Shown here in pieces: positions 1-10,980 of a stretch of DNA of 64,000 nucleotides. The DNA is taken from positions 7,849,677 through 7,913,676 of the forward strand of contig NC_033625.1 of the NCBI RefSeq assembly GCF_001540865.1, in the 5' to 3' direction. The DNA comes from Ananas comosus (lineage: Eukaryota > Streptophyta > Magnoliopsida > Poales > Bromeliaceae). How positions within the stretch are numbered: the stretch's first letter is position 1; each line of letters begins with the position of its first letter. The translations under genes were made by a program, and so were the position numbers. Under the pieces are notes generated by a model. That model saw nothing but the letters and a program-made list of their open reading frames with translations. It was not told the origin of the DNA and ran no database searches.

Positions 1-819
1 TATCGACGTCGAGGTCGACCGCCGACGCGGGACCGTTCCGCGCCAACAGAGATGCTTGAGCAGGCACGCTTCACACTTAGTAATGCTAAAGTGCTACTGC
101 CTACTCACTCACTCGGCTGAACCAAATCGCACTCCACGAGTATCCGCACTCGAACGCTCTATACTAAATCCAGCATTAGGCAACTTTGCATATGCACACC
201 GGCCACACGAGCACGACTCGCCCACCTCAATTGGAGGTACTACTAGGCCCACGTGCTTGTACTTGGCCACTAACCAACTGTTCCGTCAACAGTGATTCTA
301 CTTTCACTGTTCGACCCACCGGAACGACATCCGAAATACTAGGACTACTCGGGTGTCCACAAGCATCATGGCTCAACTCTCGCAATTTACTAACCACATT
401 GCTCTGAGAGTGAGTCCGCCACTTCTATCTCTACTGCGAGTCTCATTTCTCGCCCAGACTATCACCAACAATTCGCTAGTGCTATATGGCTCTCTACCTG
501 CTCCAGCAGGCACTACACTCTCACCGCATAAGCATGCCCGGGTATCTACACTTACTAGTCCGCTCAGTCCCTACTATACTAATGTATAAATAGTAGCAAC
601 TGACCATATGATATATGCATGCAATGCACCAACTTTACATCCTTCAGAAGCATATACTTGCTTCAATTAAATCATACCTGTTATGGCATCGTCAGCAGCA
701 GCAGGTTTCACAACCGAGGTCATGTATCCATTGCCACTTGGCACCCGCCGCGAACCCTCCGGTTGTATCATCTTTGACGCCCGCTCTTCCGACCATGCCA
801 TAGGTGGCACACCCGCAGG
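1..819. other. Left edge, decayed retroelement interior, no gene seen
   Basis: No convincing coding region on either strand; all open frames are under 100 codons and resemble nothing I know. Because it lies downstream of the minus-strand gag remnant at 820-1135, it is probably decayed gag-pol interior or 3' region of the same gypsy element. That is inferred from position only. Confidence 0.3.
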
Positions 820-1135
820 CTATCCTGGAGAGAAAAAAATCGTCACCGGTGTAAAGGCCCGGCTACCATCTTGCGGACACTCGTCCCGCGCATGGCCCGG
901 TAGCCCACACCTATAGCACTTGCCCTCTCGCTGCTCACACTGTTGTAGGTAATGAGGACCCCCACAAATGACACATCTTACCGAGGACCGAGCGCGGTAG
1001 GTCCCCAGGGCTCGGGATCGCGAGTGTGAACGCATCGAAGTTTACTGAGAACTTGACTGACCATCGAATCCACTCGTTGGCCGTCCTTTTCCCTTTTCCT
1101 TGCAATAAGACTCGCGCTCCCCTGTACAATTGCAC
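820..1135 (-). pseudogene. gag: Ty3/gypsy gag remnant with two zinc knuckles
   Basis: Fragment of a retrotransposon nucleocapsid on the minus strand. Translation of 820-1035 gives two consecutive cysteine-histidine knuckles: CVICGGPHYLQQC (C-x2-C-x3-H-x4-C) followed by a canonical CYRCGLPGHARDEC (C-x2-C-x4-H-x4-C). Paired knuckles of this kind occur at the end of gag in Tekay/Del-type chromoviruses, where they bind element RNA during packaging. The frame upstream (935-1135) is shifted, and no full-length gag can be read. A primer-binding site and a ~3-kb LTR lie upstream on the same strand, so this belongs to the element whose LTR ends at 5271. No protease, reverse transcriptase or integrase is visible before the window edge. 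Confidence 0.75.
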
Positions 1136-1144
1136 TGCCTTGTT

Positions 1145-1300
1145 CTATCCATAAGGCCTAATCTTCAAATCTCCTCCAATCTCCACTAATCCACACTTGA
1201 GAAGAGCTCCTACAGAAAGAGAGGAAGAAGAATGGAGTTGAATGGGGTACTCTCTGCTGTGAACAAGAAAGGAGGAGGTGTGGGGTTTATATAAGCCGCC
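1145..1300 (-). promoter_or_regulatory. Promoter-like block (TATA plus CT-rich leader) inside gag region
   Basis: On the minus strand a block reading GGAGGGCTTAAATGCAATTA is followed by a TATA motif (CTTATATAAACCCC, about 1285-1298) and a CT-rich leader (about 1200-1250). This looks like an LTR U3/R boundary, yet it sits between the gag start and the gag zinc knuckles of the surrounding element. A similar phrase (GAGGGCTTTAAGTGGAATTA) precedes the TATA of the LTR fragment at 10.98-11.7 kb, which suggests a piece of a related LTR inserted here. Function is inferred. Confidence 0.35.
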
Positions 1301-1344
1301 ATAATTGCATTTAAGCCCTCCAATATTTCTTAATTGCAGCAGTT

Positions 1345-1640
1345 CAAGGTTTGTTGTTCCCAGCACTGGGTACCGGTATGCGGGCTCGGGTATCGGTACG
1401 CCCGGGTTGACAACTAAACCCGAGAGCAGCTATCCTCGGTTTACTCCGAAGTACCGGTACCAACCTAGTTCCGTACCGATACTCAGCCCCACAGTGACCA
1501 AACCCGAGAGCAAGTCTCTCGGTTTGCCTGCCTGGTACTGGTACCTCCTCTTCAGTACCGGTGTGCAGTGCCCAGGTTGCAGTTCTGGCAGTGCTTAGCT
1601 CCATTTCGCGCCGAGCAATGCTAAAACCCACTAACCTCAT
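1345..1640. repeat. GC-rich palindromic array (TACCGGTA / CCCGAGAG core)
   Basis: About 300 bp in which the self-complementary core TACCGGTA and near copies (ACCGGTAC, GTATCGGTAC) recur several times, interleaved with repeated CCCGAGAGC and CTCTCGG half-sites that can pair with each other. It lies immediately upstream, on the minus strand, of the TATA block at 1285-1298. No coding role seen. Comparable arrays with other cores are at 10981-11350, 51361-51610 and 62488-62525. Confidence 0.6.
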
Positions 1641-1775
1641 TTGGAATTCAACTCTAACCTTTCAAACATTGTTGGAATGTCGTATGGAGTTCGTCCAACC
1701 ATCTCTCTCGCCACACTTTGGTCACTTTGACCAAAAGTGGTTTAACACGATGAGGATTCATTAATTTCTTGAAGA

Positions 1776-1895
1776 TCATGAGGGCCGCCAAAGCTCGCGA
1801 AGTTCTAAGTCTCCGCTCGCCTCAAATTGCTCAGGGACACCACTTGTCCCACCCCGCGCCGATCTAGATGAAGATTGCCTACGCGGTGCCATCAT
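1776..1895 (-). pseudogene. gag: Start of Ty3/gypsy gag, truncated
   Basis: Minus-strand ATG pair at 1895/1892 opens a 40-codon frame beginning MMAPRRQSSSRSARGG and ending in TGA at 1776-1778. A short basic MAPRR-type start about 350 bp after the primer-binding site is typical of Tekay-like gag. The frame breaks after about 39 residues; the knuckles of the same gag appear only 740 bp further on at 820-1035, and the promoter-like block lies between. So gag is interrupted or frameshifted. Assignment rests on position and start-peptide composition. Confidence 0.5.
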
Positions 1896-2229
1896 TTCCC
1901 GAAACATGACAACTTAGTCAATCCCTGACCCTCTGGTCGAACACGAGACAATTTATATAGACTCAAATTGGGCGAAAGTCACGCAAGCGCGTCTATTCTC
2001 ATAACTAGGTTTCATGTTGTCGCGCGCCAACAAGAATACTCTCGGTTGAGAATACACCACACTTTGAGTCTACCTCTAATATCCGTCTTAGAGGTTTACG
2101 ACATAACCGAATCAATTATCCTTTCGCCACAAGTCACAAATCCTCGTCTCTCACGAGCCTTAACCTCTATGGTTTACTATCCTAGGGTCTCCTAGGTCCA
2201 TCTAAACCATTTTCTATTATTCTTTTTAT

Positions 2230-2242
2230 GCTCTGATACCAC
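2230..2242 (-). other. Primer-binding site (initiator tRNA-Met)
   Basis: Minus strand reads GTGGTATCAGAGC, the plant retrotransposon primer site complementary to the 3' end of initiator tRNA-Met. It fixes the orientation (minus) of the element and marks the inner edge of its 5' LTR, which lies at higher coordinates. Confidence 0.75.
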
Positions 2243-3720
2243 ATTATCTACCACGTCCCGAGACCCACCTATTTGGTCGGATTCGGGAACGCCAACAGAC
2301 CACCGAACGGACAAGGTTTACCTTGTACCGTGGATAGAGTCTTCCCTGTACGTCCAAGGCGTCACAATCAATACAATACACGAGATTCCAACCAGAAATA
2401 GTATTCAAGCAAAGATTGCATAAGGAAGTATCAAAAATATAAATACAACTATGCTATTACAAGCATTCATCCCATGTTTTACATATTACAATTTGATTTA
2501 CATTTAACTTTCAAATACAATCAGGTTATTACAAAACTATTACAAGTTGTTTCTTTCATCTCTATACCCCTAAGCTTGACCACCTCGGGGTACTGTTATC
2601 ACCGGTGAGAATGGTAGGGCGCTATCTACGGAGTTACGCCATTTCCTCGCGCCGCCGCGCCGATCACGTGTGAACCTGTAAACTCCAAAATTACGTGGGG
2701 TGAGAATTATATAAATATAGTTCCCAGTGGGTACGGCCACCCAAGGAAAGAGCTCGACCCACCAGGTCCGGAGGAGGCACTACAATATGTTAGTCCAACA
2801 GATATCCACAAATATTTATACAAGTATTAAAATACATGTTATGCCTCTCAATATGCATCATGAAATTTATGCAATTCAACATGCATCAACGTAAGTCATG
2901 CAACTCAACGTGTAACAATGTAAGTAACTCTACTGGTTCTACTTTTTCATCTCGCTATCCACAGCTTTTCCACAATTGACCTCTAAGGTTTCCTCTATCT
3001 TATATTCATGTCATTTACAATTTGCTCATAAGGTTTCATCTATCTTTACCAAGCTATCGACTCGACTCGGTCTCGAGTCAATCATCCGTGGGATACCGCG
3101 CAAAGCCAGGCTCGAGGCGAAAGACGTCTTACATGCACCCCAGCCTTAAATCCACTCAACTGGGATACCAACTAAGATGCAAATCCACTCTACTAAGATT
3201 CATCCATAGCTCATAATATATGTCACCCAATCTAACTGGCTAACCGAAAGGTTAAGCCCTGACTCACAGTGCAAATCCCATAGGTGAGGAGCTTCAGCCG
3301 CTTCATCCCACCCGAGACCGTCTGCGAGATAACCACGTCTGCCCTTAGTGTGATAACTCCGGAGGTCACTGCTTGGGTGGAGCGACCACCACCAAGCGAG
3401 AACAGACTATGTGAGTGTGATACAATCCTTGTCAACTGAGGACACCCTACCAACTAGGGCTAACAATGACTCGGGAAATCCACTAATCTCAACAATGATG
3501 TCACAAGTGTTTCTACTACACTAGTTTCATATGCCACCTATCAACAACTCGGAAAATCATCTGTCCCTATGTTCATGTCATAGTGCCATTACCACACTAG
3601 TTCCAAATGCCACTCGATCTACTTGTTCAAGTTCATCACTTGTTTTTCAATGTCGAATTCTCTAATCAACCTAGAGTTATCGACCCCAAGTTCGCATCTA
3701 TATGAATCTAGCACATGCTA

Positions 3721-4130
3721 CAACATGTCATCATGCATATTCATTTAACATATCAAGATATGTCAACATGCATATTTATTATCTAGCATCTCAAGATATG
3801 TTATCATGCATATTTATCATCCAGCATCTCAAGATAATTCACAATATGTCAACATACATATTTATCATCTAGCATCTCAAGATATGTTAACATACATATA
3901 TTTTTGTCATCCAATGGTAGTCAAGCATCTCATGCATTCATATAGCATCATTTTCATGCATTCATCTAGCATTTAATCCATGCATTCATCNTTTATCATC
4001 TAGCATCTCAAGATATGTTAACATACATATATTTTTGTCATCCAATGGTAGTCAAGCATCTCATGCATTCATATAGCATCATTTTAATGCATTCATCTAG
4101 CATTTAATCCATGCATTCATCTAGCAATTA
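3721..4130. repeat. Tandem repeats within the LTR, including a 130-bp duplication across an N
   Basis: Short motifs such as CATCTAGCATCTCAAGATAT and ATGCATTCATCTAGCAT recur many times. Superimposed on this, 3861-3990 is repeated at 3992-4121 with one visible mismatch, and a single N (3991) sits exactly between the copies. The short-period repeat looks genuine; the 130-bp copy may be an assembly join. Confidence 0.8.
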
Positions 4131-4760
4131 ACTACCATTATATACATCAACGATAAACAACACTTCATTTCGACACGGAAGTGAGCTAATATCTTCGGTG
4201 AGCACAACCCATCTCGCAACGCTCTCCGATTGCTTGTAGTCACTTGCAATCAGCCTTCCTCGGCACATGTGGTCCGGTTCGACCCGAACTCGCAATCGGC
4301 AACCGAACACTCGCCGATTCTCAACCTAGAGTCACCTGGGGCTTTTCTCTAACATTCAATTAGAGAACAATAGGGTTATATTAGATCAAAACCTTCTTCC
4401 AAAACCCTCATTCTAACCCTAGCCTCTACACATGCTCCAAATATCCCAAAATCTCATGGAAAAACATGCATATAATAGCCTAGGGATCATTAGAATGCCA
4501 TATATGAAGGATTTAACCAAATCCTAAATATTTACCAAAATGCGAACTCCGAGTCAGAAGCACCGGACGCGCAAAGACTCGATCCGACGCTCCACACGCG
4601 TTCCCAAGCCCGCTCTCCGCTAAGCCTCCGAATTTGGGAGAGAAAGATAAAGAGAGTAGGGACATATCTAGAGAGAGAAAGGAAGGGTTTCTCTCTCCCT
4701 CTCCATACGTGTGCGTGTGTGTGTTGGCTGGGAAGAAGAAGAAAGGGGAGAAGAGACCCC

Positions 4761-4770
4761 TTTTTATAGT
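4761..4770 (-). promoter_or_regulatory. LTR TATA box
   Basis: ACTATAAAAA on the minus strand followed within 30-40 bp by a CT-rich, purine-poor leader. This is the expected core promoter of the LTR; the start site is inferred to lie near 4730-4740. Confidence 0.5.
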
Positions 4771-5271
4771 CAACCTCCACCCCAACATTAACACAATTTC
4801 AGTTTAGTAGTTCAGAATCCGATACTTCTCGCCGGAGTCCTTCTGAATGTCCATTCGTGCTCAAATTTGACAGTCAGGTTCGGTTTAACTTAACAAGAAG
4901 AACGAAATCTTAACTTCTCAGTTTCGAACTATTTTTAGTTACCGAAAGCTCTACCGACTAAAATCTCTAGCAGAAAGCAGTCAGATTTTTTTTTTCACTT
5001 TTCGGGTGTCGAAATGACATGAAACTTTAAATTTAACATTATAAAAATAATTCCGACATATTTTCAAATTTTTATAATTTTCTGATACTGTGAATTTTCT
5101 CCTAAAAGATCAACCCCGTTTCTTACAGAAAATTCTAAATCTTCCGTTTCCGTTCCAATTTCAGCACAAGTCATTTCCGACTTATATTTTACTTCTTTAA
5201 GTTCAATAAAAATAGTATCTTACACTATCTTTATTTATATTTATCTTTATATTAAAATCCGGTGCATTACA

Positions 5272-5782
5272 GGTAGTTTTGGTTTTTGGGTCATGTACAT
5301 ACTGATGTTGGATACTTGTTAGAGTGAGTGATGTCTGTTTCCTGGAGACTATGTATGTATAGTGAACTTGATGGTTATTGATATTTGTTTACAGTTCTGT
5401 TAGTAGCTCTATACTCCTAGTTGTAGTTTTGTATGATTACAGATACAGTTATAGCTATCGTTTCGTATACAGAGAAAATTCTTTTATATATGGCAGGTCT
5501 GTTGGCGTGTCCGGAAAAACGTGGTAATCCGGAGCGTAATACCCTCTCTGTGAAAATAAAAATTATTTGAGAAGTCATTGGGTATACACTTTTCAAATTC
5601 TTCCAAAAATTTTATTATCTATAAACTCTATTAATCCCGGTTCCTATTTGCCACGTGTCCAGTTTATCTTAATCCAAGCCACGTCAGCATGCCACTTCAG
5701 ATCCCATTCGTTCCTACGCCCCCGCCTCTTCGATCGTTCCCCGATTCCCACCGCTTTGATCCTCCCTGCCTCTTCAATCCTT
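5272..5782. other. Spacer between LTR and tandem duplication
   Basis: AT-rich sequence directly abutting the LTR end, becoming GC-rich from about 5690. No gene recognised. The open frame 5567-6016 (plus, 149 codons) has simple Ser/Pro/Leu/Arg-rich composition and runs into the GC-rich duplication; I regard it as chance. Confidence 0.4.
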
Positions 5783-6416
5783 CCTCCGCCTCTTCGATCT
5801 CTCTCTACGCTTCATATCCCTCATTCTCTCGCGTCCCCGCCTCCTTCCTCTGTCACCCCGCAGGGCACGGAGGTCCGGCAGATTCGCACCGAACTCTCTC
5901 AGATCTCTTTCCGATCTAAAAGGATCTTCTTCTCCTCCTCCCCCTCGCCATCACGCGATCGATCGGAGGAGCTCGCAGGCCCCTGCGCCCTCACCCCAAC
6001 GCTCGCGCCGTGTTAGACGAAATGCCGAGGCGATTGCAGGGCGCTTCGCAGGCATCAGAGAGGTGGGGCTCGGCGCTGGGATGGTGGTAAATGTTATTCC
6101 TCCGCCTCTTCGATCTCTCTCTACGCCTTATATCCCTCATTCTCTCGCGTCCTCGCCTCCTTCCCCTGTCGCCCCGCAGGGCGCGGAGGTCCTGCAGATC
6201 CGCACCGAACTCTCTCAGATCTCTTTCTGATCTGAAAGGATCTTCTTCTCCTCCTCCCCCTCGCCATCACGCGATCGATCGGAGGAGCTCGCAGGCCCTT
6301 GCGCCCTCTCCCTAACGCTCGCGCCCTGTTCGACGAAATGCCGAGGTGATTGCAGGGTGCTTCGCAGGCATCGGAGAGGTGGGGCTCGGCGCTGGGATGG
6401 TGGTAAATGTTATTCC
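5783..6416 (+). repeat. 316-bp GC-rich tandem duplication, possible gene-fragment origin
   Basis: Two head-to-tail copies start with the same CCTCCGCCTCTTCGATCTCT at 5783 and 6099 and each ends at a GGTAAATGTTATTCC block. They differ by scattered substitutions. The CT-rich first half resembles a plant 5' leader. The second half can be read as NARAVLDEMPRR in copy 1 and NARALFDEMPR plus a stop in copy 2. ALFDEMP is a phrase common in pentatricopeptide-repeat proteins, so a duplicated PPR 5' fragment is possible, but a seven-residue match is weak. Confidence 0.55.
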
Positions 6417-7619
6417 TTTACATATATATGTCTGATCATGTAAATAGAGGTATAAATTAGCAACTCTAGGTAAAACTCTTTCCTTTCCCCTTTCCTGCAG
6501 CATGGTTTAGTTCATACCATTTGATGATATTATAAGCTAAAAATCAGAAGTAATAGACAGNTTTATATTGGTGCTCCCTCAACATTTTTGAATTTAACTA
6601 CTTTTTCCTGCTAAACAAAAATTTTAGAAAAGTTAATACAGTTATCTCGTCAAATTTAATGGCTTTATTTACTTTTAGTTAAAGACATTATGAATTTATT
6701 TAATAGTTAGTTGCTGCTAATGGAGTGTCTTGCTTTTAGAATATTAAATTTAATTGATGTAATTAATCTGATCCAAATAAATTGAAATTGAATGGGTCTT
6801 TGTACAGAAAAAAAAGAAAAAAAAAAGAAAAAAAAAAGGGAGTTTCTTCAAAATATGTAGCGCATAGGTAAGGGGGCTGAATCTAGATTTCTACAATTAA
6901 ATTTTTAACCCAATGTGAAAATCACAATATTCAAGGGAATTTGCTAGTAAGAGAAAATTTGAAAAAATCTATATTTCTTAGAAGAGTAATCGTTATATTA
7001 CTGATTTTTATGAGGATATTTACAATATTTTTAAACTTTTGAAGGCTAAAGGTAAAATCAAACATAAATAATTATACGGTCTAAATAGGCAGGTTAGAAT
7101 CCGCAGGCAAATCATTATACTTGCGGATTATGCAGGTGCGGGTAGAATTTACTTGCAAATTTTTTGGTAGCAATCATTTTTATCCATGCCGGCTCGCGGG
7201 TGGACGAGCGGGTATACAGATTACCCACAAAGTAATCTTTTTTTTCTTTTCTATTTTTATACTTTTTAGATACAAATAACATATATATTATTTTAAAAGA
7301 TCAAAATATAACTTATTATTTAAAATATTACAACATACAACACATAATAAAAAGAAAATAATAATAGGAGAATTTAGTGTTAGGATTTTAGGGACGAGTA
7401 AAATAAAAGGAATATTCACTATTTTATTTTTAAAAATAAAAATTATATGTACAATTACTTGTGAGTATTCTCGGGTTATCCAAAATATCTATAATTTAAT
7501 ATGTACCTGTCTATTTTACTCATAATTTTTTAAATAAAAAAAATTAACATCCATACTCATAAATTTGTGAGTAATTCTTAAATATCTGTGGCTACAGATT
7601 GAGATTATGGCTTCAGCAA
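6417..7619. other. AT-rich DNA without recognisable gene
   Basis: AT-rich, with a poly-A/AAAAAAG run near 6807-6837 and one N at 6561. A patch at 7090-7215 has repeated GCGGATTATGCAGGTGCGG and GCGGGTGGACGAGCGGGTA phrases, resembling degenerate transposon-derived sequence. No ORF of interest. Confidence 0.45.
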
Positions 7620-8352
7620 GGCAGCGAATGATTCATCGTTTTACTGATATAATTAGCAAAGACGATTAATGGTTTACCGTCTTTTGCTTATTTAATATTT
7701 TTTTATATATCTCATATATAATCTTAACAACCACATAAGAATAACAACAAAGTACATATAATCTTAACAACATTCTAATAATCGATCCATACAATTCTAA
7801 TATAAAAATTGCAACAAATCACATATAATCTTAACAACTTGAAAATCCTAATAATTTATCCATACAATTCTAACAATCAAATAAAAATTTCAATAATCTA
7901 CGCATACTAAAAACCTCACTTTTTCCTATTTTCCATCTAACAACTTCACTTTTTTTCTATTTCCCATGTAACCCACGTATAATTCTAACCATCTCATTTT
8001 TACCTATTTTTTATCTAACAACTTCACTTTTTTCTATTTTCCATATAATCTACGTACAAGAAAATGTGAGGTTGTTAGATGGAAATAAGAAAAAAATGAG
8101 ATTTTTAGAATTATACGTGGGTTATTAGAATTTTTATTTGATTATTAGAATTTTTATTTGATTGTTAGTATTCTATGGATAGATTATTAGGATTTTTAGG
8201 TTGTTAAATTATATGTGATTTGTTATAATTGTTATGTGATTGTTAAGATTATATATGAGATTTAAAAAAAAAATATTAAATAAGCAAAAACGGTGAACCA
8301 TTCACTGTCTATACTAATTATATCAGTAAGGCGGTGGACGATTCACCGCCTT
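7620..8352. mobile_element. Fold-back (long inverted-repeat) DNA element
   Basis: Left arm from about 7620 (TTACTGATATAATTAGCAAA, then TTGCTTATTTAATA, then repeated ATATAATCTTAACAA) is matched in reverse complement by the right arm ending near 8352 (TTAAATAAGCAAAAACGGTG, ATACTAATTATATCAGTAAG). The arms are about 330 bp each, diverged, and meet around 8050. Long-armed, non-coding structures like this are fold-back or MITE-like DNA transposons. The target duplication was not identified. Confidence 0.6.
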
Positions 8353-8917
8353 TATAAGAAAAATTTAATCTTACGCCTCCATAGCGAAAGGAGGATTAGT
8401 TTTACAAATATAATTTTGGAAGGATTATTTATTAATTTTAAAATTTTGGAGGGTTAGTTTATAAAAAAGTCCCAACTTATATATAAATTATAATCGAGAA
8501 TATAGTTGCATTGACCGGTCAAGGAGACACATATATACTTTTGAATCCTATTATAGTATTGTTCCATTTTGGATGCACTCTCACTTTGCATTCTCATGCT
8601 TATATAATATAAGAAGTGGGTACAAAACTGGAGGTACCCTCGACAAGCAAGAGACAATGATAGCACATTGCTATTGTTTTCTTATTTATTTATTTTTTTT
8701 TTGAGAAAAAGATAGCATGTTATTCGTTTCATTTATTTTATTTAGAAATAAACTTAGCTGAAAATGAGAATTAACTAGGATTCAAACTTAGGTCTCCGAT
8801 ACCAACCACCAAACCTTTTTGCCACTTGCGCTAGGGACCGTCAGTTATTATTTCTTAGAGATGTTAAAATTAACATTAGTGCTGAGAGTTAAAATACTTT
8901 TGGAAATATCAAGTATT
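7907..8917 (+). repeat. ~1.01-kb direct repeat, copy 1
   Basis: Matches 9307-10317 at a constant offset of 1,400 bp with no mismatch in the stretches I compared, including the right fold-back arm and the minus-strand SINE. Ends at the N at 8918. Identity in otherwise diverged repeat DNA suggests very recent duplication or an assembly duplicate. Confidence 0.85.
8685..8846 (-). mobile_element. tRNA-derived SINE, copy 1 (minus)
   Basis: Reverse complement of the SINE seen at 12127 and 18724. Minus strand: GACGGTCCCTAGCGCAAGTG (A-box region), GGTTGGTATCGGAGACC, a B-box-like GTTTGAATCCTAGTT, then ACTAAG-like spacer and tail of A residues (T run on plus, 8692-8702). Flanks ATTGTTTTCTTA (left, 8673-8684) and ATTATTTCTTA (right, 8847-8857) look like a diverged target duplication. 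Non-coding; would depend on LINE enzymes. Confidence 0.7.
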
Positions 8918-8918
8918 N

Positions 8919-9263
<345 letters not shown>

Positions 9264-9306
9264 NTATCCATACAATTCTAACAATCAAATTAAGATTATT
9301 ATTATT

Positions 9307-10316
9307 CTAAAAACCTCACTTTTTCCTATTTTCCATCTAACAACTTCACTTTTTTTCTATTTCCCATGTAACCCACGTATAATTCTAACCATCTCATTTT
9401 TACCTATTTTTTATCTAACAACTTCACTTTTTTCTATTTTCCATATAATCTACGTACAAGAAAATGTGAGGTTGTTAGATGGAAATAAGAAAAAAATGAG
9501 ATTTTTAGAATTATACGTGGGTTATTAGAATTTTTATTTGATTATTAGAATTTTTATTTGATTGTTAGTATTCTATGGATAGATTATTAGGATTTTTAGG
9601 TTGTTAAATTATATGTGATTTGTTATAATTGTTATGTGATTGTTAAGATTATATATGAGATTTAAAAAAAAAATATTAAATAAGCAAAAACGGTGAACCA
9701 TTCACTGTCTATACTAATTATATCAGTAAGGCGGTGGACGATTCACCGCCTTTATAAGAAAAATTTAATCTTACGCCTCCATAGCGAAAGGAGGATTAGT
9801 TTTACAAATATAATTTTGGAAGGATTATTTATTAATTTTAAAATTTTGGAGGGTTAGTTTATAAAAAAGTCCCAACTTATATATAAATTATAATCGAGAA
9901 TATAGTTGCATTGACCGGTCAAGGAGACACATATATACTTTTGAATCCTATTATAGTATTGTTCCATTTTGGATGCACTCTCACTTTGCATTCTCATGCT
10001 TATATAATATAAGAAGTGGGTACAAAACTGGAGGTACCCTCGACAAGCAAGAGACAATGATAGCACATTGCTATTGTTTTCTTATTTATTTATTTTTTTT
10101 TTGAGAAAAAGATAGCATGTTATTCGTTTCATTTATTTTATTTAGAAATAAACTTAGCTGAAAATGAGAATTAACTAGGATTCAAACTTAGGTCTCCGAT
10201 ACCAACCACCAAACCTTTTTGCCACTTGCGCTAGGGACCGTCAGTTATTATTTCTTAGAGATGTTAAAATTAACATTAGTGCTGAGAGTTAAAATACTTT
10301 TGGAAATATCAAGTAT
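9307..10316 (+). repeat. ~1.01-kb direct repeat, copy 2
   Basis: Second copy of 7907-8917. A partly matching 25-bp stretch precedes it directly after the N at 9264 (TATCCATACAATTCTAACAA), then a short mismatch zone, then identity. Unlike copy 1 it continues smoothly into flanking AT-rich DNA at 10317, so this is probably the true locus. Confidence 0.85.
10085..10246 (-). mobile_element. tRNA-derived SINE, duplicate of copy 1
   Basis: Identical to the SINE at 8685-8846, carried within the 1-kb duplicate. Not an independent insertion. Confidence 0.7.
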
Positions 10317-10980
10317 TTACCATTTTCATATAAATTTTTATTATCCAAATTGCTAAATATGATCTATATCATATAAACTTTCTAAAAGTTAAATTTCACA
10401 AGTTTTTCAACATTATTCATCTATTATTTAAGAGGTTCCAAACTTAGCAATTTAATTTTCAACACCAAATATAATGTGTATTTAGAACCACTTGATCGCT
10501 AGATAATAATGTTGTAAAATTATGAAATTTAATTTTTGAGCAGTTCACTTAACGCTGATCATGTTAATGTGTCAATTATTGGATTGGATGTTCCATTATA
10601 TATCAAAAACAACAAGAAAATATCAAGAATTTGATACTTCTATGAATATTTTAGCTTAGCTCTAGATATTTAGGCTAAAAATGATGACTTAATGAGAAAA
10701 CAATATGCAGAAGCAAAAGCATTCTCATATGTATTGTAATACAAGGGTTTTGTTGAAAATAATTGGCAATATTTTTTTTTGAAAAACTTTACTCAAATAA
10801 CATTTTTGCAAGTACTGGATGGGATAAAACGAACTCCAAATATGTGGTATATATACTGGACTTTTGCAAGATAGCAAAGTCTGAGTACAGATTAGTACTT
10901 GGTATTGTTTTGAGGGTTCTTGAGGTTTTTGGATGAGCTGGTCAGTTTGGCGCGAAAATGATGCGAAAATGAAATTTAGA
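10317..10980. other. AT-rich spacer
   Basis: AT-rich, no ORF of note and no recognised repeat. May include the 5' part of the LTR-like block that follows, but no boundary was found. Confidence 0.4.

Larger units (their letters stand above)
2255..5271 (-). mobile_element. 5' LTR of a Tekay/Del-like Ty3/gypsy retrotransposon (~3.0 kb)
   Basis: The block begins on the minus strand at 5271 with TGTAATGCACCGG and ends near 2255, just before the primer site; the inner end is approximate. Internal signals in minus-strand order: U3, a TATA box at 4761-4770 (ACTATAAAAA), a CT-rich leader (4620-4740), a possible splice donor after the leader, then a long U5 with tandem repeats (3721-4130) and a section (3232-3470) that recurs in diverged form at 50035-50235. 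A 3-kb LTR is usual for Tekay-like elements. The partner LTR lies outside the window, so age and target duplication cannot be judged. One N lies at 3991. Confidence 0.65.

Noticed and set aside
3721..4130. CRISPR-like array
   Set aside because: Repeats have irregular spacing, no unique spacers, and lie within a plant LTR.
5567..6016. 149-codon plus-strand ORF
   Set aside because: Crosses from AT-rich flank into a CT-rich leader-like duplicate; Ser/Pro/Arg composition without motif, and the equivalent frame is not preserved in the second tandem copy.
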